The notes under the pieces were generated by a model that ran no database searches, was not told the origin of the DNA, and was given only the letters and a program-made list of their open reading frames with translations. Below are positions 8,445 to 18,559 of a stretch of DNA of 64,000 nt, one piece after another (the first letter of the stretch is position 1; every line of letters begins with the position of its first letter). Origin of the DNA: Hyphomicrobiales bacterium (GTDB lineage Bacteria; Pseudomonadota; Alphaproteobacteria; Rhizobiales; Devosiaceae); the NCBI GenBank assembly GCA_026981645.1, contig JALSII010000005.1:1-64000 (forward strand), written 5' to 3'. A program made the translations under genes and the position numbers.

Positions 8445-9770
8445 ATGGCAAACCAGATGCCCGCCGACCGGGGTCAGACCAGCCAGACTAAGGCAAGGCC
8501 GCACCGCCGCAAGGGGCTTGGCCCCATGGCAAAAAAGGAGGCGCGGCTGGCTTTCCAGATGCTGCTGCCCACATTTGCCATTGTGCTGGCTATCGTGCTC
8601 ATTCCCCTGTTGGCCAATTTCTGGATTTCATTCAAGCCGGTCAAACTTGCTGACCTGCGCCCCCCGGCCCCTGTGGTTTCCGAGCGTGTACGTGGCGATA
8701 TGAGTGTTGCCGGCGCAGCCTTCACCATCGAATATCGCCTGCGCGGCTCTTCCCAGTCCCGGCCCATCAAGGACATAGAGTTGGTGGACACATTGCCCGC
8801 CGGGGTCACCCTGCTGGCGCTCGACCCTGCCTGCACCGCCAACGGCAATCAAATCCTCTGCACTGTTGAGTTGCTGGAACCCGGTGAGAGGAAAACACTG
8901 GTCCTGAACGCTGTCGGCGACGATGCATTTTCCGCTGAGCCGGTTTCCCCCCGTGTTTCAAAACCTGAAATTTCCGGCTTTGCCGAGAACGTGCTCACCA
9001 GCAACGAATTTACCCTGGATAATTTCAAACGCATCTTTAACGCCACCGAGTTCTGGAATGTGCTCTGGGTCACGATGGCTTACACAATATTTGGCACCAT
9101 CGGCGCTTTGTTGTTCGGCATGTTCGCCGCCCAACTGCTCAACACAGCCTTTGTCGGCCGCCCCATATTGCGCGGGCTGTTCCTGTTCCCCTATGTGGCC
9201 CCGGTGATTGCGGTTGCTTTCACCTGGGTTGTGCTGCTCGACCCGTTCTCGGGCACTTTCAACGCCATTCTGGTGCGCATGAACGTCACCGAAGCGGGCA
9301 TAAACTTCTTTGGCCAGCGCATGGCCGAGTTCAATTTTTTCGGCCTTGTTGTGCCCTTCCCCCTGGCCCTGTCCAGCGTTATCGCCTTTGAAATCTGGCG
9401 TTATTTCCCGCTCTCGTTTCTGTTTATTCTGGCCCGCATGCAATCCATTTCCACCGACATGTACGAAGCCGCAGAAGTTGATGGCGCAACCCCCATGCAG
9501 CAGTTCTGGCATATCTCCCTGCCCCAGCTGATGGGCATTCTTTCGACCCTGTTTCTGCTGCGCTTCATCTGGACCTTTAACAAGTTCGACGACATTTTCC
9601 TGCTTACCGGGGGTGCTGCCGGCACCCGCACCCTGACCGTTGATGTTTATGAACAGGCCTTTGCAGTCTCCAACCTTGGGGCCGGGGCAGCGGTGGCCGT
9701 CGTCATCTTCATAGCCCTGCTATTGTTCGCCTTTTTCTTCTTCCGCTTCATGAACAGAGAGGAAAGCTGA
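8445..9770 (+). CDS. ABC sugar permease, MalF type, with a DUF11-like domain inserted after the first membrane span
   Basis: Inner-membrane permease of 441 residues, about 140 longer than a standard sugar permease. Residues 1-35 are a basic cytoplasmic tail; span 1 is about 36-60. Residues about 85-160 form an inserted periplasmic domain with the DUF11 pattern: DTLPAGVTLLALDP, a Cys pair (130 and 139) and LLEPGERKTLVLNAVG. The usual membrane domain then runs to the end, with the EAA loop YEAAEVDGATPMQQFWHISL near residue 340. E. coli MalF also has a large Ig-like P2 loop between early spans; this insert may play a comparable part in docking the binding protein. The stop overlaps the next start. 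Confidence 0.92.
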   Translation: MANQMPADRGQTSQTKARPHRRKGLGPMAKKEARLAFQMLLPTFAIVLAIVLIPLLANFWISFKPVKLADLRPPAPVVSERVRGDMSVAGAAFTIEYRLRGSSQSRPIKDIELVDTLPAGVTLLALDPACTANGNQILCTVELLEPGERKTLVLNAVGDDAFSAEPVSPRVSKPEISGFAENVLTSNEFTLDNFKRIFNATEFWNVLWVTMAYTIFGTIGALLFGMFAAQLLNTAFVGRPILRGLFLFPYVAPVIAVAFTWVVLLDPFSGTFNAILVRMNVTEAGINFFGQRMAEFNFFGLVVPFPLALSSVIAFEIWRYFPLSFLFILARMQSISTDMYEAAEVDGATPMQQFWHISLPQLMGILSTLFLLRFIWTFNKFDDIFLLTGGAAGTRTLTVDVYEQAFAVSNLGAGAAVAVVIFIALLLFAFFFFRFMNREES

Positions 9771-10999
9771 TGCGCATTGGCTTGGGATTTTTGCTGGCGA
9801 TTTTCACCGGCGCCCTCTGGGGCATGATTGCCTTGGTTCTTGTCGGCATCGCGCTGACCATGGTCACCGGCCTGCCCGGCACCCCGGTGGTTTTTTCAGG
9901 TATCGTTGCCGGAGCAGCCAGTGGCGCGACCATTTCATTCCGCCCGGCGGCTCAGCGCTCAAGGGGGCTGGCCATCGCCGCCTTTTTCATCACAATGCTG
10001 GCACTTCTGGCCAGCGCGCTGATGATGCCGTTTTCGCTTCCTCTGAGTGAAGCACCCTTTGTTCAGGGCCTCGCCATCGCACTTTTTGGCCTCAGCGTTA
10101 CCGGCGGAACCTGGGTCTGCCTTCGTGGTATCGAGCCCGGAGCCAACTCCCGCTACAAGCGTGAAACTCTGCTTGTGCGGGTGTTCAAGGGGGTTGGTTT
10201 TATTTTCTTCACCTCCATCGTGGTGCTGCCATTTTATGTGATGGTGATGACCTCGCTAAAGAGCCAGCAGCAATTGCTGCTCAACCCCATGGACCTTTCC
10301 ATAAACCTCTCCCAGGGGCCAGAGGCTCTGTTCCGTTCCTATGTGGAACTGTTCACCCAGTTCAATTTTGGCCGGTTTCTGCTGGTTTCAACTGTCGTCT
10401 CGATGCTCACCGTCGTTATCACCCTGGCCTTTTCAATTCCTGGTGCCTACGCGGTTTCCCGCCTCAGGTTCCCCGGACGCGACCTGCTTTCACGTTCGGT
10501 GCTGCTCATCTACATGGTGCCCGCAATCGTTCTGGTTATCCCCCTTTATGCGGTGTTTTCCCAGCTTGGCCTGCGCAACAGCCTCACCGGCCTGCTCATA
10601 ATCTATCCGGCAACCACCGTGCCGGTGGCCCTTTACATGTTGCAAGGATATTTCAAGGGCCTGCCCCCCGAGCTTGAAGAAGCCGGGCTGATGGACGGAC
10701 TCAACCGCATTGGCGTTATTTTCAAAATCACCCTGCCCCTGGCCCTGCCCGCCCTGGCCTCGGTTTCCCTTTATGTGTTCATGATTGCCTGGAACGAATT
10801 TCTCTTTGCCTTCATGTTCCTTGACGACCCCGCAATTTTCACCCTCTCGCGCGGCGTTGTCTCCCTTAATTCCTCCGAGGTCCCGCGTCAGCATCTGATG
10901 GCCGGAGCCGTGGTGGCAACAATTCCCATTATGGTAATTTTCCTTTGGTTCGAGCGGTTCCTCGTCCAGGGACTAACCGCTGGCAGTGTCAAAGGCTGA
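9770..10999 (+). CDS. ABC sugar permease, MalG type, with extra N-terminal membrane region
   Basis: Second permease, 409 residues, against about 280 for a typical MalG-type protein. The first ~125 residues hold about four additional hydrophobic segments (around 5-25, 30-50, 66-90, 100-118) not found in ordinary sugar permeases. The conserved part starts near residue 140 (FFTSIVVLPFYVMVMTSLKS) and has the EAA loop ELEEAGLMDGLNRIGVIFKI and the C-terminal EFLFAFMFL segment. The start overlaps the upstream permease stop by one base. The extra spans are probably in-frame and real, because the frame is open and the gene coupled. Confidence 0.92.
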   Translation: MRIGLGFLLAIFTGALWGMIALVLVGIALTMVTGLPGTPVVFSGIVAGAASGATISFRPAAQRSRGLAIAAFFITMLALLASALMMPFSLPLSEAPFVQGLAIALFGLSVTGGTWVCLRGIEPGANSRYKRETLLVRVFKGVGFIFFTSIVVLPFYVMVMTSLKSQQQLLLNPMDLSINLSQGPEALFRSYVELFTQFNFGRFLLVSTVVSMLTVVITLAFSIPGAYAVSRLRFPGRDLLSRSVLLIYMVPAIVLVIPLYAVFSQLGLRNSLTGLLIIYPATTVPVALYMLQGYFKGLPPELEEAGLMDGLNRIGVIFKITLPLALPALASVSLYVFMIAWNEFLFAFMFLDDPAIFTLSRGVVSLNSSEVPRQHLMAGAVVATIPIMVIFLWFERFLVQGLTAGSVKG

Positions 11000-11002
11000 C
11001 CC

Positions 11003-12328
11003 ATGAATATTCAAACAATAAACAGGTGCGATCAACGCGCTCGCGAAATCCTCCAGAAAAACGACCGCGGCAACTATACCGTTCCCACCGACGGGCTTTA
11101 TCCCTTCCAGTGGAACTGGGATTCAGCGCTTGTGGCGCTTGGTTTTTCCGCCTTTGACCCCGACCGGGCCTGGCGTGAAATAGAAACCCTGCTTTCGGCC
11201 CAGTGGGACGATGGCATGGTGCCCCACATTATTTTCTGGAAAGACGATGAGGGCTATTTCCCCGGCCCCGACGAATGGGGCACCGGCACCAGCCCCAAAA
11301 CCTCCGGCATTACCCAGCCCCCGCTTGCCGCCACCATCGTGCGCGAGCTTCTGGGGCGTGCAGGAGAAAAAATGCACAGCCGGGCCATTCCCCTCATCAT
11401 TGCGCTCAACCGTTGGCACCAGTGGTTTTCCGATGCAAGGGACCCCGACGGGCGCGGTCTCGTCGCCATCATCCACCCCTGGGAGAGCGGACGGGACAAC
11501 CTGCCCGACTGGGACAAGCCGCTCGCCCGGGTTGATACTTCCAGGGTCGGCTCCTACTCCCGCCGCGACACTCAGCATGTGCACGAAGACGAGCGCCCCA
11601 AAAAACTCGACTATGACCGCTATATGGCGCTGGTGCAGTTCGGTCGCCACAACGATTGGGATCCTGAAATCATCGCGCGGGATAACCCCTTCTGGGTTGC
11701 CGATGTGGGCATGAATGCCATCCTCAGACGCGCTGAACACGACCTTGTTCACGCGGCCGAAACCCTTGGCCTCAACCATGTTGCTGTCGAAGCCCGCGCC
11801 CGCGCCCAACGGCTTGATGCAGGTTTTGAGGCGCTGTGGAGCGAACAGTTGGGGGGCTATGTTTCCCTTGATTTGCGCCATAACGAAAGGGCCCAAGCCC
11901 TGACCGCCGGGACATTTCTGGCTTTTTATGCCAGCAACACCCCCGACCTTCACGCCCAACGCATGCTCGATACCTTTCATCTGTGGAGCGCCAGGGTTCG
12001 TTATGGAGTGCCCAGTTTTGACCCTACCAGCGAACTGTTTGATTCCATCCGTTATTGGCGGGGCCCCGTCTGGGCCATCATCAACTGGATGATTGCCAAC
12101 GGGCTGGAGCGCAACGGGTATGAAAAGCTGGCGACCCGCATTCACAAGGACACACAAAACCTGATTTGCAACGAGGGGTTCTATGAATATTTCTGCCCCC
12201 TGACCGGTCGGGGCATGGGGGGAGATGCGTTTTCCTGGACCGCCGCGGCATGGCTGGCCTGGGGCTCCCCCAACGCCCCCATATCCGAACGATCGCTGGA
12301 AGAAAAACCCGAAAACTCAGGCACCTGA
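11003..12328 (+). CDS. GH63-like glycosidase (mannosylglycerate/glucosylglycerate hydrolase type)
   Basis: Cytosolic (alpha/alpha)6-barrel glycosidase of 441 residues with no signal peptide. Its length and motifs resemble the short bacterial GH63 enzymes that hydrolyse mannosyl- or glucosylglycerate: [17 protein letters not shown] near the start, [14 protein letters not shown] (the Asp after SGR is in the position of the catalytic acid), [14 protein letters not shown], and [20 protein letters not shown] (the Glu is a candidate base). It lies in a sugar ABC operon, 3 bases after the permease stop and 22 before the ATPase, so imported glycoside would be split inside the cell. Trehalase-like GH37 is the main alternative. 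Confidence 0.82.
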   Translation: MNIQTINRCDQRAREILQKNDRGNYTVPTDGLYPFQWNWDSALVALGFSAFDPDRAWREIETLLSAQWDDGMVPHIIFWKDDEGYFPGPDEWGTGTSPKTSGITQPPLAATIVRELLGRAGEKMHSRAIPLIIALNRWHQWFSDARDPDGRGLVAIIHPWESGRDNLPDWDKPLARVDTSRVGSYSRRDTQHVHEDERPKKLDYDRYMALVQFGRHNDWDPEIIARDNPFWVADVGMNAILRRAEHDLVHAAETLGLNHVAVEARARAQRLDAGFEALWSEQLGGYVSLDLRHNERAQALTAGTFLAFYASNTPDLHAQRMLDTFHLWSARVRYGVPSFDPTSELFDSIRYWRGPVWAIINWMIANGLERNGYEKLATRIHKDTQNLICNEGFYEYFCPLTGRGMGGDAFSWTAAAWLAWGSPNAPISERSLEEKPENSGT

Positions 12329-12350
12329 GGACAAAAGGATACGGACAGAT

Positions 12351-13406
<1,056 letters not shown>

Positions 13407-13428
13407 GGTCAAAAGCTCTTGCCTGAGC

Positions 13429-14103
13429 CTACCAGCGACTGATGACCATTGCATCAAAAACGGCAACCAGGTGCAGCATTGCTCCAACAACCACAAACAC
13501 GTGCCATAACGCATTCTGGAATTTCAGGTTCTCCCAGAGATGAAAAATAATGCCCGCCGAGTAAGTCACCCCGCCAGCCACAATCAGCCACAACGCCGCG
13601 GGAGGGAGCGCCAGGGCCAGACTGTGAAAGACCAATATTCCACTCCAGCCGATACCCAGATAAAATACAATCGCCAGGCGTCCGAAATGCTGTGGCACGA
13701 TCAGCTTCAGCGCAATGCCGACCAAGGCTGTTCCCCACACAAAAGCTGTTAACGCAACGCCTTTGGGCGTGTCCCAGATCAGAGCGAGAAACGGCGTATA
13801 GGTCCCGGCGATAAACAAAAATATTGCCGCCTGATCCAGGCGCGCCAGCAATCGCTTGGTGTTCGTGCGCGGCCAGAGGTTAAAGGTCATCGACACGGAA
13901 AACAGCGTTACCAGAGAAATGACGTAGATGGTCAGTGCGGGAAACTCTGCCGGTGCGGTTTTTATCAATGCCAGGGTTAAAAGAACCGCCCCCCCAGATA
14001 AGGCCACAACCAGCCCGATCCCGTGCACAATGGCATCGGCAACGATTTCACCGGGTGAATGGGCGCGCCGGGTGAGCCACCAGGTATGCGCAACATTCCT
14101 CAT
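13429..14103 (-). CDS. Hemolysin III/YqfA family membrane protein
   Basis: Seven-span inner-membrane protein of 224 residues in the HlyIII/PAQR superfamily. Supporting motifs are EIVADAIVHGIG at the first span, LDQAAIFLFIAGTYTPF, and NALWHVFVVVGAMLHL near the end; the conserved His/Asp residues correspond to the metal site seen in PAQR-type proteins. The start at 14103 is chosen because the family begins just there; an upstream extension of 27 residues is possible but not family-like. It converges with the sugar operon (22-base gap). The molecular role of bacterial members is not settled. Confidence 0.88.
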   Translation of the reverse strand: MRNVAHTWWLTRRAHSPGEIVADAIVHGIGLVVALSGGAVLLTLALIKTAPAEFPALTIYVISLVTLFSVSMTFNLWPRTNTKRLLARLDQAAIFLFIAGTYTPFLALIWDTPKGVALTAFVWGTALVGIALKLIVPQHFGRLAIVFYLGIGWSGILVFHSLALALPPAALWLIVAGGVTYSAGIIFHLWENLKFQNALWHVFVVVGAMLHLVAVFDAMVISRW

Positions 14104-14295
14104 GTTTCCGATTTTGCTCAGAACACCCACCTCTAACTCGAAAAACCACCACCCATGCTTGCAAAGAGCAACGGGTTTAAGCAAGCCACAAATTCATCTT
14201 TTCTTTATTAGGGTCAAGACCTAAGACCGCCAGTTTTTAGCGCGATCCGCATTCCATGTGGCCGACCTCGCCGGGGCGCCCGGTGAATTGTCCGT

Positions 14296-15081
14296 TCAGG
14301 TGGTGCGATCATCAATCAGCACATTTGGCTTGGCCAGCACTTCAAGCGCTTCAACATCCTCAAGTTTCACCTTCCCCCCGTTTACGCTCACCCCATAGGG
14401 TTTGAGCGTTCCAAAAGCGCGGGAAAGGTTTTCCGGTGTCATCCCCAGAATTGATGCCAATGTGCGCTTGTCATAGGGCAATTTGACCTCTCCCGCCTGC
14501 CCCTGGTCCTTGTGATATTTCAATAGCCAATTGGCCAGACGTTCCACCGCTGTGCGCAGTCTGAGATTCTTGTATTCCTTGACCACCGCCCGGAAATATC
14601 CTGCCAGTTCAATCACAATGGCGCGGGCAAAGGCGTCATCCTTCTCAAACGCCGCGCGGATGTTCTGTGCCGGAATCATCAGAATCCGGGTTTTTTCGGT
14701 TGTGCGTGCCGACATCAGATTCACTGCATCCTTCAGGACCGCCGCCAGAATGAATGAACCGATAGGCCGGACCATGGCCAGAACCGCCTCCCGTCCGTTG
14801 GATTTGGCATAAAGCTCAACACAGCCCTCAATAACGACAAACAAAAAGTCTGCCCGGTCACCCTCGGTGATCAACTGCACCTGGGCAGGAAAATTTTGCA
14901 AAAAAGCCGCATGCATGAGTTCGGCGAGGTTTTCTTCCTTCATACTCTTGAAGGGTTGAAGTTCGCGCACTTCAGGCAGATCATCTGGGCGCATGCAACT
15001 CTTCCATGATTGATAATAATCAAGTGCGGCTTTGATGTTTTTTGTAGCACTGGCGCGCATTTGTAAAGCCCTGTCATGCAA
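14296..15081 (-). CDS. Crp/Fnr-family regulator, NarR-like
   Basis: Cyclic-nucleotide-binding-fold regulator of 261 residues. The sensor domain covers about residues 45-160 and a winged helix-turn-helix follows (KRTLASILGMTPENLSRAFGTL). Only two cysteines are present (29 and 87), so it lacks the four ligands of an FNR [4Fe-4S] cluster. Cluster-free family members next to narK-narGHJI, such as NarR of Paracoccus, respond to nitrate/nitrite rather than directly to oxygen; that assignment is inferred from position. It is divergent from narK1 across a 313-base region containing an FNR-type palindrome. Confidence 0.85.
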   Translation of the reverse strand: MHDRALQMRASATKNIKAALDYYQSWKSCMRPDDLPEVRELQPFKSMKEENLAELMHAAFLQNFPAQVQLITEGDRADFLFVVIEGCVELYAKSNGREAVLAMVRPIGSFILAAVLKDAVNLMSARTTEKTRILMIPAQNIRAAFEKDDAFARAIVIELAGYFRAVVKEYKNLRLRTAVERLANWLLKYHKDQGQAGEVKLPYDKRTLASILGMTPENLSRAFGTLKPYGVSVNGGKVKLEDVEALEVLAKPNVLIDDRTT

Positions 15082-15394
15082 CAGTTCCCCCGGTCGGCCT
15101 ACGGATTTTCCTTAGGTAATTATTTCTGCGTCCCAGAGCCTGTTTTCCACCATTGCAAGGCCGCAACTTGATCCAGGTCAACTAGGATGCAGCTCAAATT
15201 TGGTCCCTGCTTCCATATCAGCGTTCCAGAATTCTGGCGCGCTGCAAGCAAAAGGAACAAAAGATAACGCTGTATTGACCGCCGTGGCGCGGCAAACCCG
15301 AAAACACCGCGCAATCTACGATGCATCCTGAAGTTCAGCAGCAATAATCTGCCTTTGAAGCCTCAACTGATTTTGCACGAAAAGGGACAGGTAA
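15082..15394. promoter_or_regulatory. Divergent regulator/narK1 intergenic region
   Basis: No gene is visible in these 313 bases. The region holds one FNR/NarR-type palindrome (15168-15181, listed separately) and must carry the promoters of both the regulator gene and the nar operon. I could not pick out convincing -10 boxes at standard spacing from the palindrome. Confidence 0.6.
15168..15181. promoter_or_regulatory. FNR/NarR-type binding site
   Basis: TTGATCCAGGTCAA matches the FNR-family consensus TTGAT-N4-ATCAA at nine of ten positions. It lies 87 bases upstream of the regulator start and 213 bases upstream of narK1, so it could serve either gene. Confidence 0.7.
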
Positions 15395-16804
15395 ATGGAA
15401 CTACAAAACAAAGCAACAAGCCTCTGGGGAAATTTCTTCAGGGTTGACATGGTGCAAATCAGAACATTCCACATGACCTGGTTTGCGTTCTTTTCGTGTT
15501 TTTTCGCCTGGTTCGGCATTGCGCCGCTGATGATCATCGTACGCGAGGAACTCAGTCTGACCAAGGATCAGGTGGGCTGGACGATCATTGGCTCAGTGGC
15601 CATGACCATATTTGCCCGCTTCTTTATCGGCTGGCTTGTAGATCGGATCGGGCCGCGTCTGGCTTACACTTGGCTATTGACACTTGGTGCATTCCCCGTA
15701 GCGCTGATCGGTCTTTCGAACAGTTTTGAAAGCTTTTTGTTCTTCCGCCTGGCGATCGGTATGATCGGCGCCTCATTCGTTATTACTCAATATCACACCT
15801 CCGTTATGTTTGCCCCCAACGTGGTGGGTCAGGCCAACGCAACAAGCGCCGGCTGGGGAAATCTTGGTGGTGGTGTCACCCAGTTCGTGATGCCCTTGAT
15901 CTTTTCTGCTTTCGTTATTGGCTTCGGGTTCACCGACGCGCAAGGCTGGCGCCTGTCCATGGTTGTGGTCGGTATCGTGATTTTTGTCACCGGCATCGCC
16001 TATTTCTTCTTCACTCAGGATGCCCCCGACGGAAATTACAAGGATTTGCGCAAAAAAGGCATGATGCCAGAAAAACAAAGCGTTACTCCATTATACTTCA
16101 AGGCAATGAAAGACTATAGAGTCTGGGTATTGTTCTTGATATACGGAGCAACTTTTGGAATAGAGCTGACAGTTAACAATGTAGCAGCGCTTTATTTCTT
16201 TGATTACTTTGACCTGAATCTCGTTCAGGCGGGCATGGTTGCGGCATCTTTTGGTCTGATGAATATATTCGCCCGGACCTTAGGCGGTATTTTCGGGGAT
16301 AATTTCGGCTCCCTGTGGGGTCTCAAAGGTCGTTCTTTCTGGTTGTTCATCGTAATTCTTGGCGAAGGCCTTGCGTTAATGCTGTTCTCCCAGATGAATG
16401 TGTTGTTCCTGGCAATACCGACATTGATCCTGTTTTCCCTGTTCACCCAGATGGCTGAAGGGGCAACCTATTCTGTTGTTCCTTTTATTAACAAAAAGGC
16501 TCTGGGTGCGGTTTCGGGCATCGTTGGTGCCGGCGGTAACGCAGGAGCCGTGGCCGCCGGGTTCCTCTTTAAGGGAGCAATTGAATGGAACGATGTTTTC
16601 CTGATCATCGGCATTGTTGTTGTTATTGCCTCATTCCTCTCGTTCCTCATTCGCTTTACGCCGGAACAGGAAGCTGAGGAAAAAATAGCCTTTGAAAAAG
16701 CCAAGATGGACACGCTGGTTCTCAAGGCAGATCGGGCCAAAGCCGCAGTCCTGATGTCTCAGCAGGCTATCATGGAAGCCCAGGAAACTCTGGCAAAAAA
16801 ATAA
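15395..16804 (+). CDS. narK1: Nitrate/nitrite MFS transporter, NarK1 type
   Basis: Twelve-span major facilitator protein of 469 residues in the nitrate/nitrite porter family. Family motifs are visible: FFSCFFAWFGIAPL in span 1, GWLVDRIGPRLAY in the span 2-3 loop, a glycine-rich GWGNLGGGVTQFVMPLI (nitrate signature) and the second GIVGAGGNAGAVAAGFLF. The type-1 proteins are thought to be proton-nitrate symporters. A C-terminal ~40-residue charged tail is helical. The start at 15395 follows a GGACAGG-like ribosome site. It is the first gene of the nar operon, 60 bases before a type-2 narK. Confidence 0.92.
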   Translation: MELQNKATSLWGNFFRVDMVQIRTFHMTWFAFFSCFFAWFGIAPLMIIVREELSLTKDQVGWTIIGSVAMTIFARFFIGWLVDRIGPRLAYTWLLTLGAFPVALIGLSNSFESFLFFRLAIGMIGASFVITQYHTSVMFAPNVVGQANATSAGWGNLGGGVTQFVMPLIFSAFVIGFGFTDAQGWRLSMVVVGIVIFVTGIAYFFFTQDAPDGNYKDLRKKGMMPEKQSVTPLYFKAMKDYRVWVLFLIYGATFGIELTVNNVAALYFFDYFDLNLVQAGMVAASFGLMNIFARTLGGIFGDNFGSLWGLKGRSFWLFIVILGEGLALMLFSQMNVLFLAIPTLILFSLFTQMAEGATYSVVPFINKKALGAVSGIVGAGGNAGAVAAGFLFKGAIEWNDVFLIIGIVVVIASFLSFLIRFTPEQEAEEKIAFEKAKMDTLVLKADRAKAAVLMSQQAIMEAQETLAKK

Positions 16805-16806
16805 AG

Positions 16807-16837
16807 CCAACAGGCGGGCCGCATCTGTTGGCCCGCC
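16807..16837 (+). other. Intercistronic hairpin narK1-narK2
   Basis: GGCGGGCC (16813-16820) pairs with GGCCCGCC (16830-16837). An alternative pairing CCAACAG/CTGTTGG overlaps it (16807-16831), so two structures compete. There is no T-run, and the operon continues, so it is more likely an mRNA stability element than a terminator. Confidence 0.55.
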
Positions 16838-16864
16838 CCGCCACTTTCACCAAAGGAGAAAATC

Positions 16865-18472
16865 GTGGGACAAGATCTAAGAAACTGGAACCCGGATGAC
16901 GAAAAGTTCTGGGAAGAAAAGGGAAAGGCGATTGCAACCCGCAATCTGTGGATTTCCATTCCGTCTTTGTTGTGCGGTTTTGCCGTATGGCTTTACTGGG
17001 GCATTATCACCGTCCAGATGCTCAATCTGGGTTTTGATTTTGCCAAGTCAGAACTGTTCACCCTCGCCGCCATTGCCGGCCTGACCGGCGCCACGCTGCG
17101 CATCCCCTCAACCTTTTTCATCCGTATCGCGGGCGGGCGCAACACCATCGTCTTTACGACCGCTCTGCTGATGATCCCAGCGGCCGGCACCGGCATCGCC
17201 CTGCAAAACCCTGACACGCCCCTGTGGCAGTTCCAGGCGCTGGCCTTTCTCTCCGGCATCGGCGGCGGCAACTTTGCCTCTTCCATGTCCAACATATCCT
17301 TTTTCTTCCCCAAGAAAGTACAAGGGTATGCGCTGGGAATGAATGCGGGCCTGGGAAATTTTGGTGTAACCACCATGCAGGTGGTCATTCCCCTGGTCAT
17401 GACCATGGGCATTTTTGGCGGCGCATCCATGACGTTGAAAAACACCTCCGGCACCCTGATCGGCAAAATTCCGGCCGGAACCGAGACCTACATTCAAAAT
17501 GCCGGCTTCATTTGGCTGGTAGCCCTTATTCCCCTGGCCGTTATCGGTTGGTGGGGCCTCAACAATATTCGCGACGAACACGTCTCACCCAACATTCCCA
17601 ACCCCGTTGGCGCCTTCTCCATCATCACCTTGATGCTGGGAATTGGATTTGTTGCCGCAGCATTCGGCCTGTGGCTGATGCTGCCCCAGACTGTGGGTGG
17701 TTCGGGCTTTAACGTCTCCAAATGGATCGTCCTTCCCATTGTTATTGTTCTGACGGTGGGCGGACTCAAGCTGATCCCGGGTCAGGTGGGACAAAACCTG
17801 ACCCGCCAGTATAAAATATTCAACAACAAGCACACCTGGGCCATGACCGTCATCTATATCATGACCTTTGGTTCCTTCATCGGCTATTCTGCGGCTCTGC
17901 CCCTGACCATCAAGGTGGTTTTTGGCTTCCAGCATATTATGGTCGACGGCGTACTGACCCATGACACCGCCAATCCCAACGGACCCTCCGCGCTGATGTT
18001 TGCCTGGATGGGCCCCTTTATCGGCGCGCTGATCCGCCCCTTTGGCGGCATGCTCTCCGACAAGATGGGTGGTGCCAAAGTCACCCAGATCATTTCCTTC
18101 ATTATGGTGGGCTGTGCCCTTGGTGTGGCCTACTTCATCCAGGCAGCCTATGCCTCTGAAACACCTGAACAGTACTTCATTCCCTTCATGGCCCTGTTCC
18201 TGCTGCTTTTTGCGGCAACCGGCATCGGCAACGGTTCAACCTTCAGAACCATCGCCATGGTGTTCAACAAGGAACAGGCCGGCCCGGTCCTGGGCTGGAC
18301 ATCAGCTGTTGCCGCTTATGGCGCCTTCATCATCCCCAAAGTGTTTGGTGAACAGATGGGCGCAGGCACACCTCAATATGCCCTGTATGGTTTTGCGATA
18401 TTTTACTCCATCTGCATCATCATCAACTGGTGGTTCTACCTCAGGCCCAACGCCTATGTGAAGAACCCCTAG
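16865..18472 (+). CDS. narK2: Nitrate/nitrite MFS transporter, NarK2 type
   Basis: Second nitrate/nitrite porter, 535 residues, from a GTG start at 16865 with AAAGGAGA upstream. Type-2 features are visible: FWEEKGKAIATRNLWISIP before span 1, an extra loop between spans 6 and 7 (residues ~190-215), GNFASSMSNISFFFPKKVQG and the signature region GMNAGLGNFGVTTMQ. The type-2 proteins act as nitrate-nitrite antiporters that export nitrite made by NarGHI. In several alphaproteobacteria the two types are one fused protein; here they are separate genes in tandem. Confidence 0.93.
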   Translation: MGQDLRNWNPDDEKFWEEKGKAIATRNLWISIPSLLCGFAVWLYWGIITVQMLNLGFDFAKSELFTLAAIAGLTGATLRIPSTFFIRIAGGRNTIVFTTALLMIPAAGTGIALQNPDTPLWQFQALAFLSGIGGGNFASSMSNISFFFPKKVQGYALGMNAGLGNFGVTTMQVVIPLVMTMGIFGGASMTLKNTSGTLIGKIPAGTETYIQNAGFIWLVALIPLAVIGWWGLNNIRDEHVSPNIPNPVGAFSIITLMLGIGFVAAAFGLWLMLPQTVGGSGFNVSKWIVLPIVIVLTVGGLKLIPGQVGQNLTRQYKIFNNKHTWAMTVIYIMTFGSFIGYSAALPLTIKVVFGFQHIMVDGVLTHDTANPNGPSALMFAWMGPFIGALIRPFGGMLSDKMGGAKVTQIISFIMVGCALGVAYFIQAAYASETPEQYFIPFMALFLLLFAATGIGNGSTFRTIAMVFNKEQAGPVLGWTSAVAAYGAFIIPKVFGEQMGAGTPQYALYGFAIFYSICIIINWWFYLRPNAYVKNP

Positions 18473-18492
18473 AAGCGGAAAAACAAACCATT

Positions 18493-18516
18493 CCGGCGGG
18501 GAGAAGTCTCCGCCGG
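18493..18516 (+). other. Intercistronic hairpin narK2-narG
   Basis: CCGGCGG (18493-18499) pairs with CCGCCGG (18510-18516), with an additional GAG/CTC extension of the stem, followed by TCTTTG. It lies in the 87-base narK2-narG gap and may tune the relative amounts of transporter and reductase transcripts. Confidence 0.55.
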
Positions 18517-18559
18517 TCTTTGAAAAAAGATTTTACAGGACGCGAACAAGGACGCGAAA

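Noticed and set aside
11123-12157. Long antisense frame in the glycosidase gene
   Set aside because: Shadow of the strongly supported glycosidase; composition is glycine/valine-rich with no motif.
12225-12350. Upstream extension of the sugar ABC ATPase gene
   Set aside because: The 42 extra codons overlap the glycosidase gene, are proline-rich and unlike the family; ATG 12351 has its own ribosome site.
15355-15366. TTGAAGCCTCAA upstream of narK1 as an FNR box
   Set aside because: The half-sites are separated by four bases instead of six, and it lies only 29 bases from the start codon.
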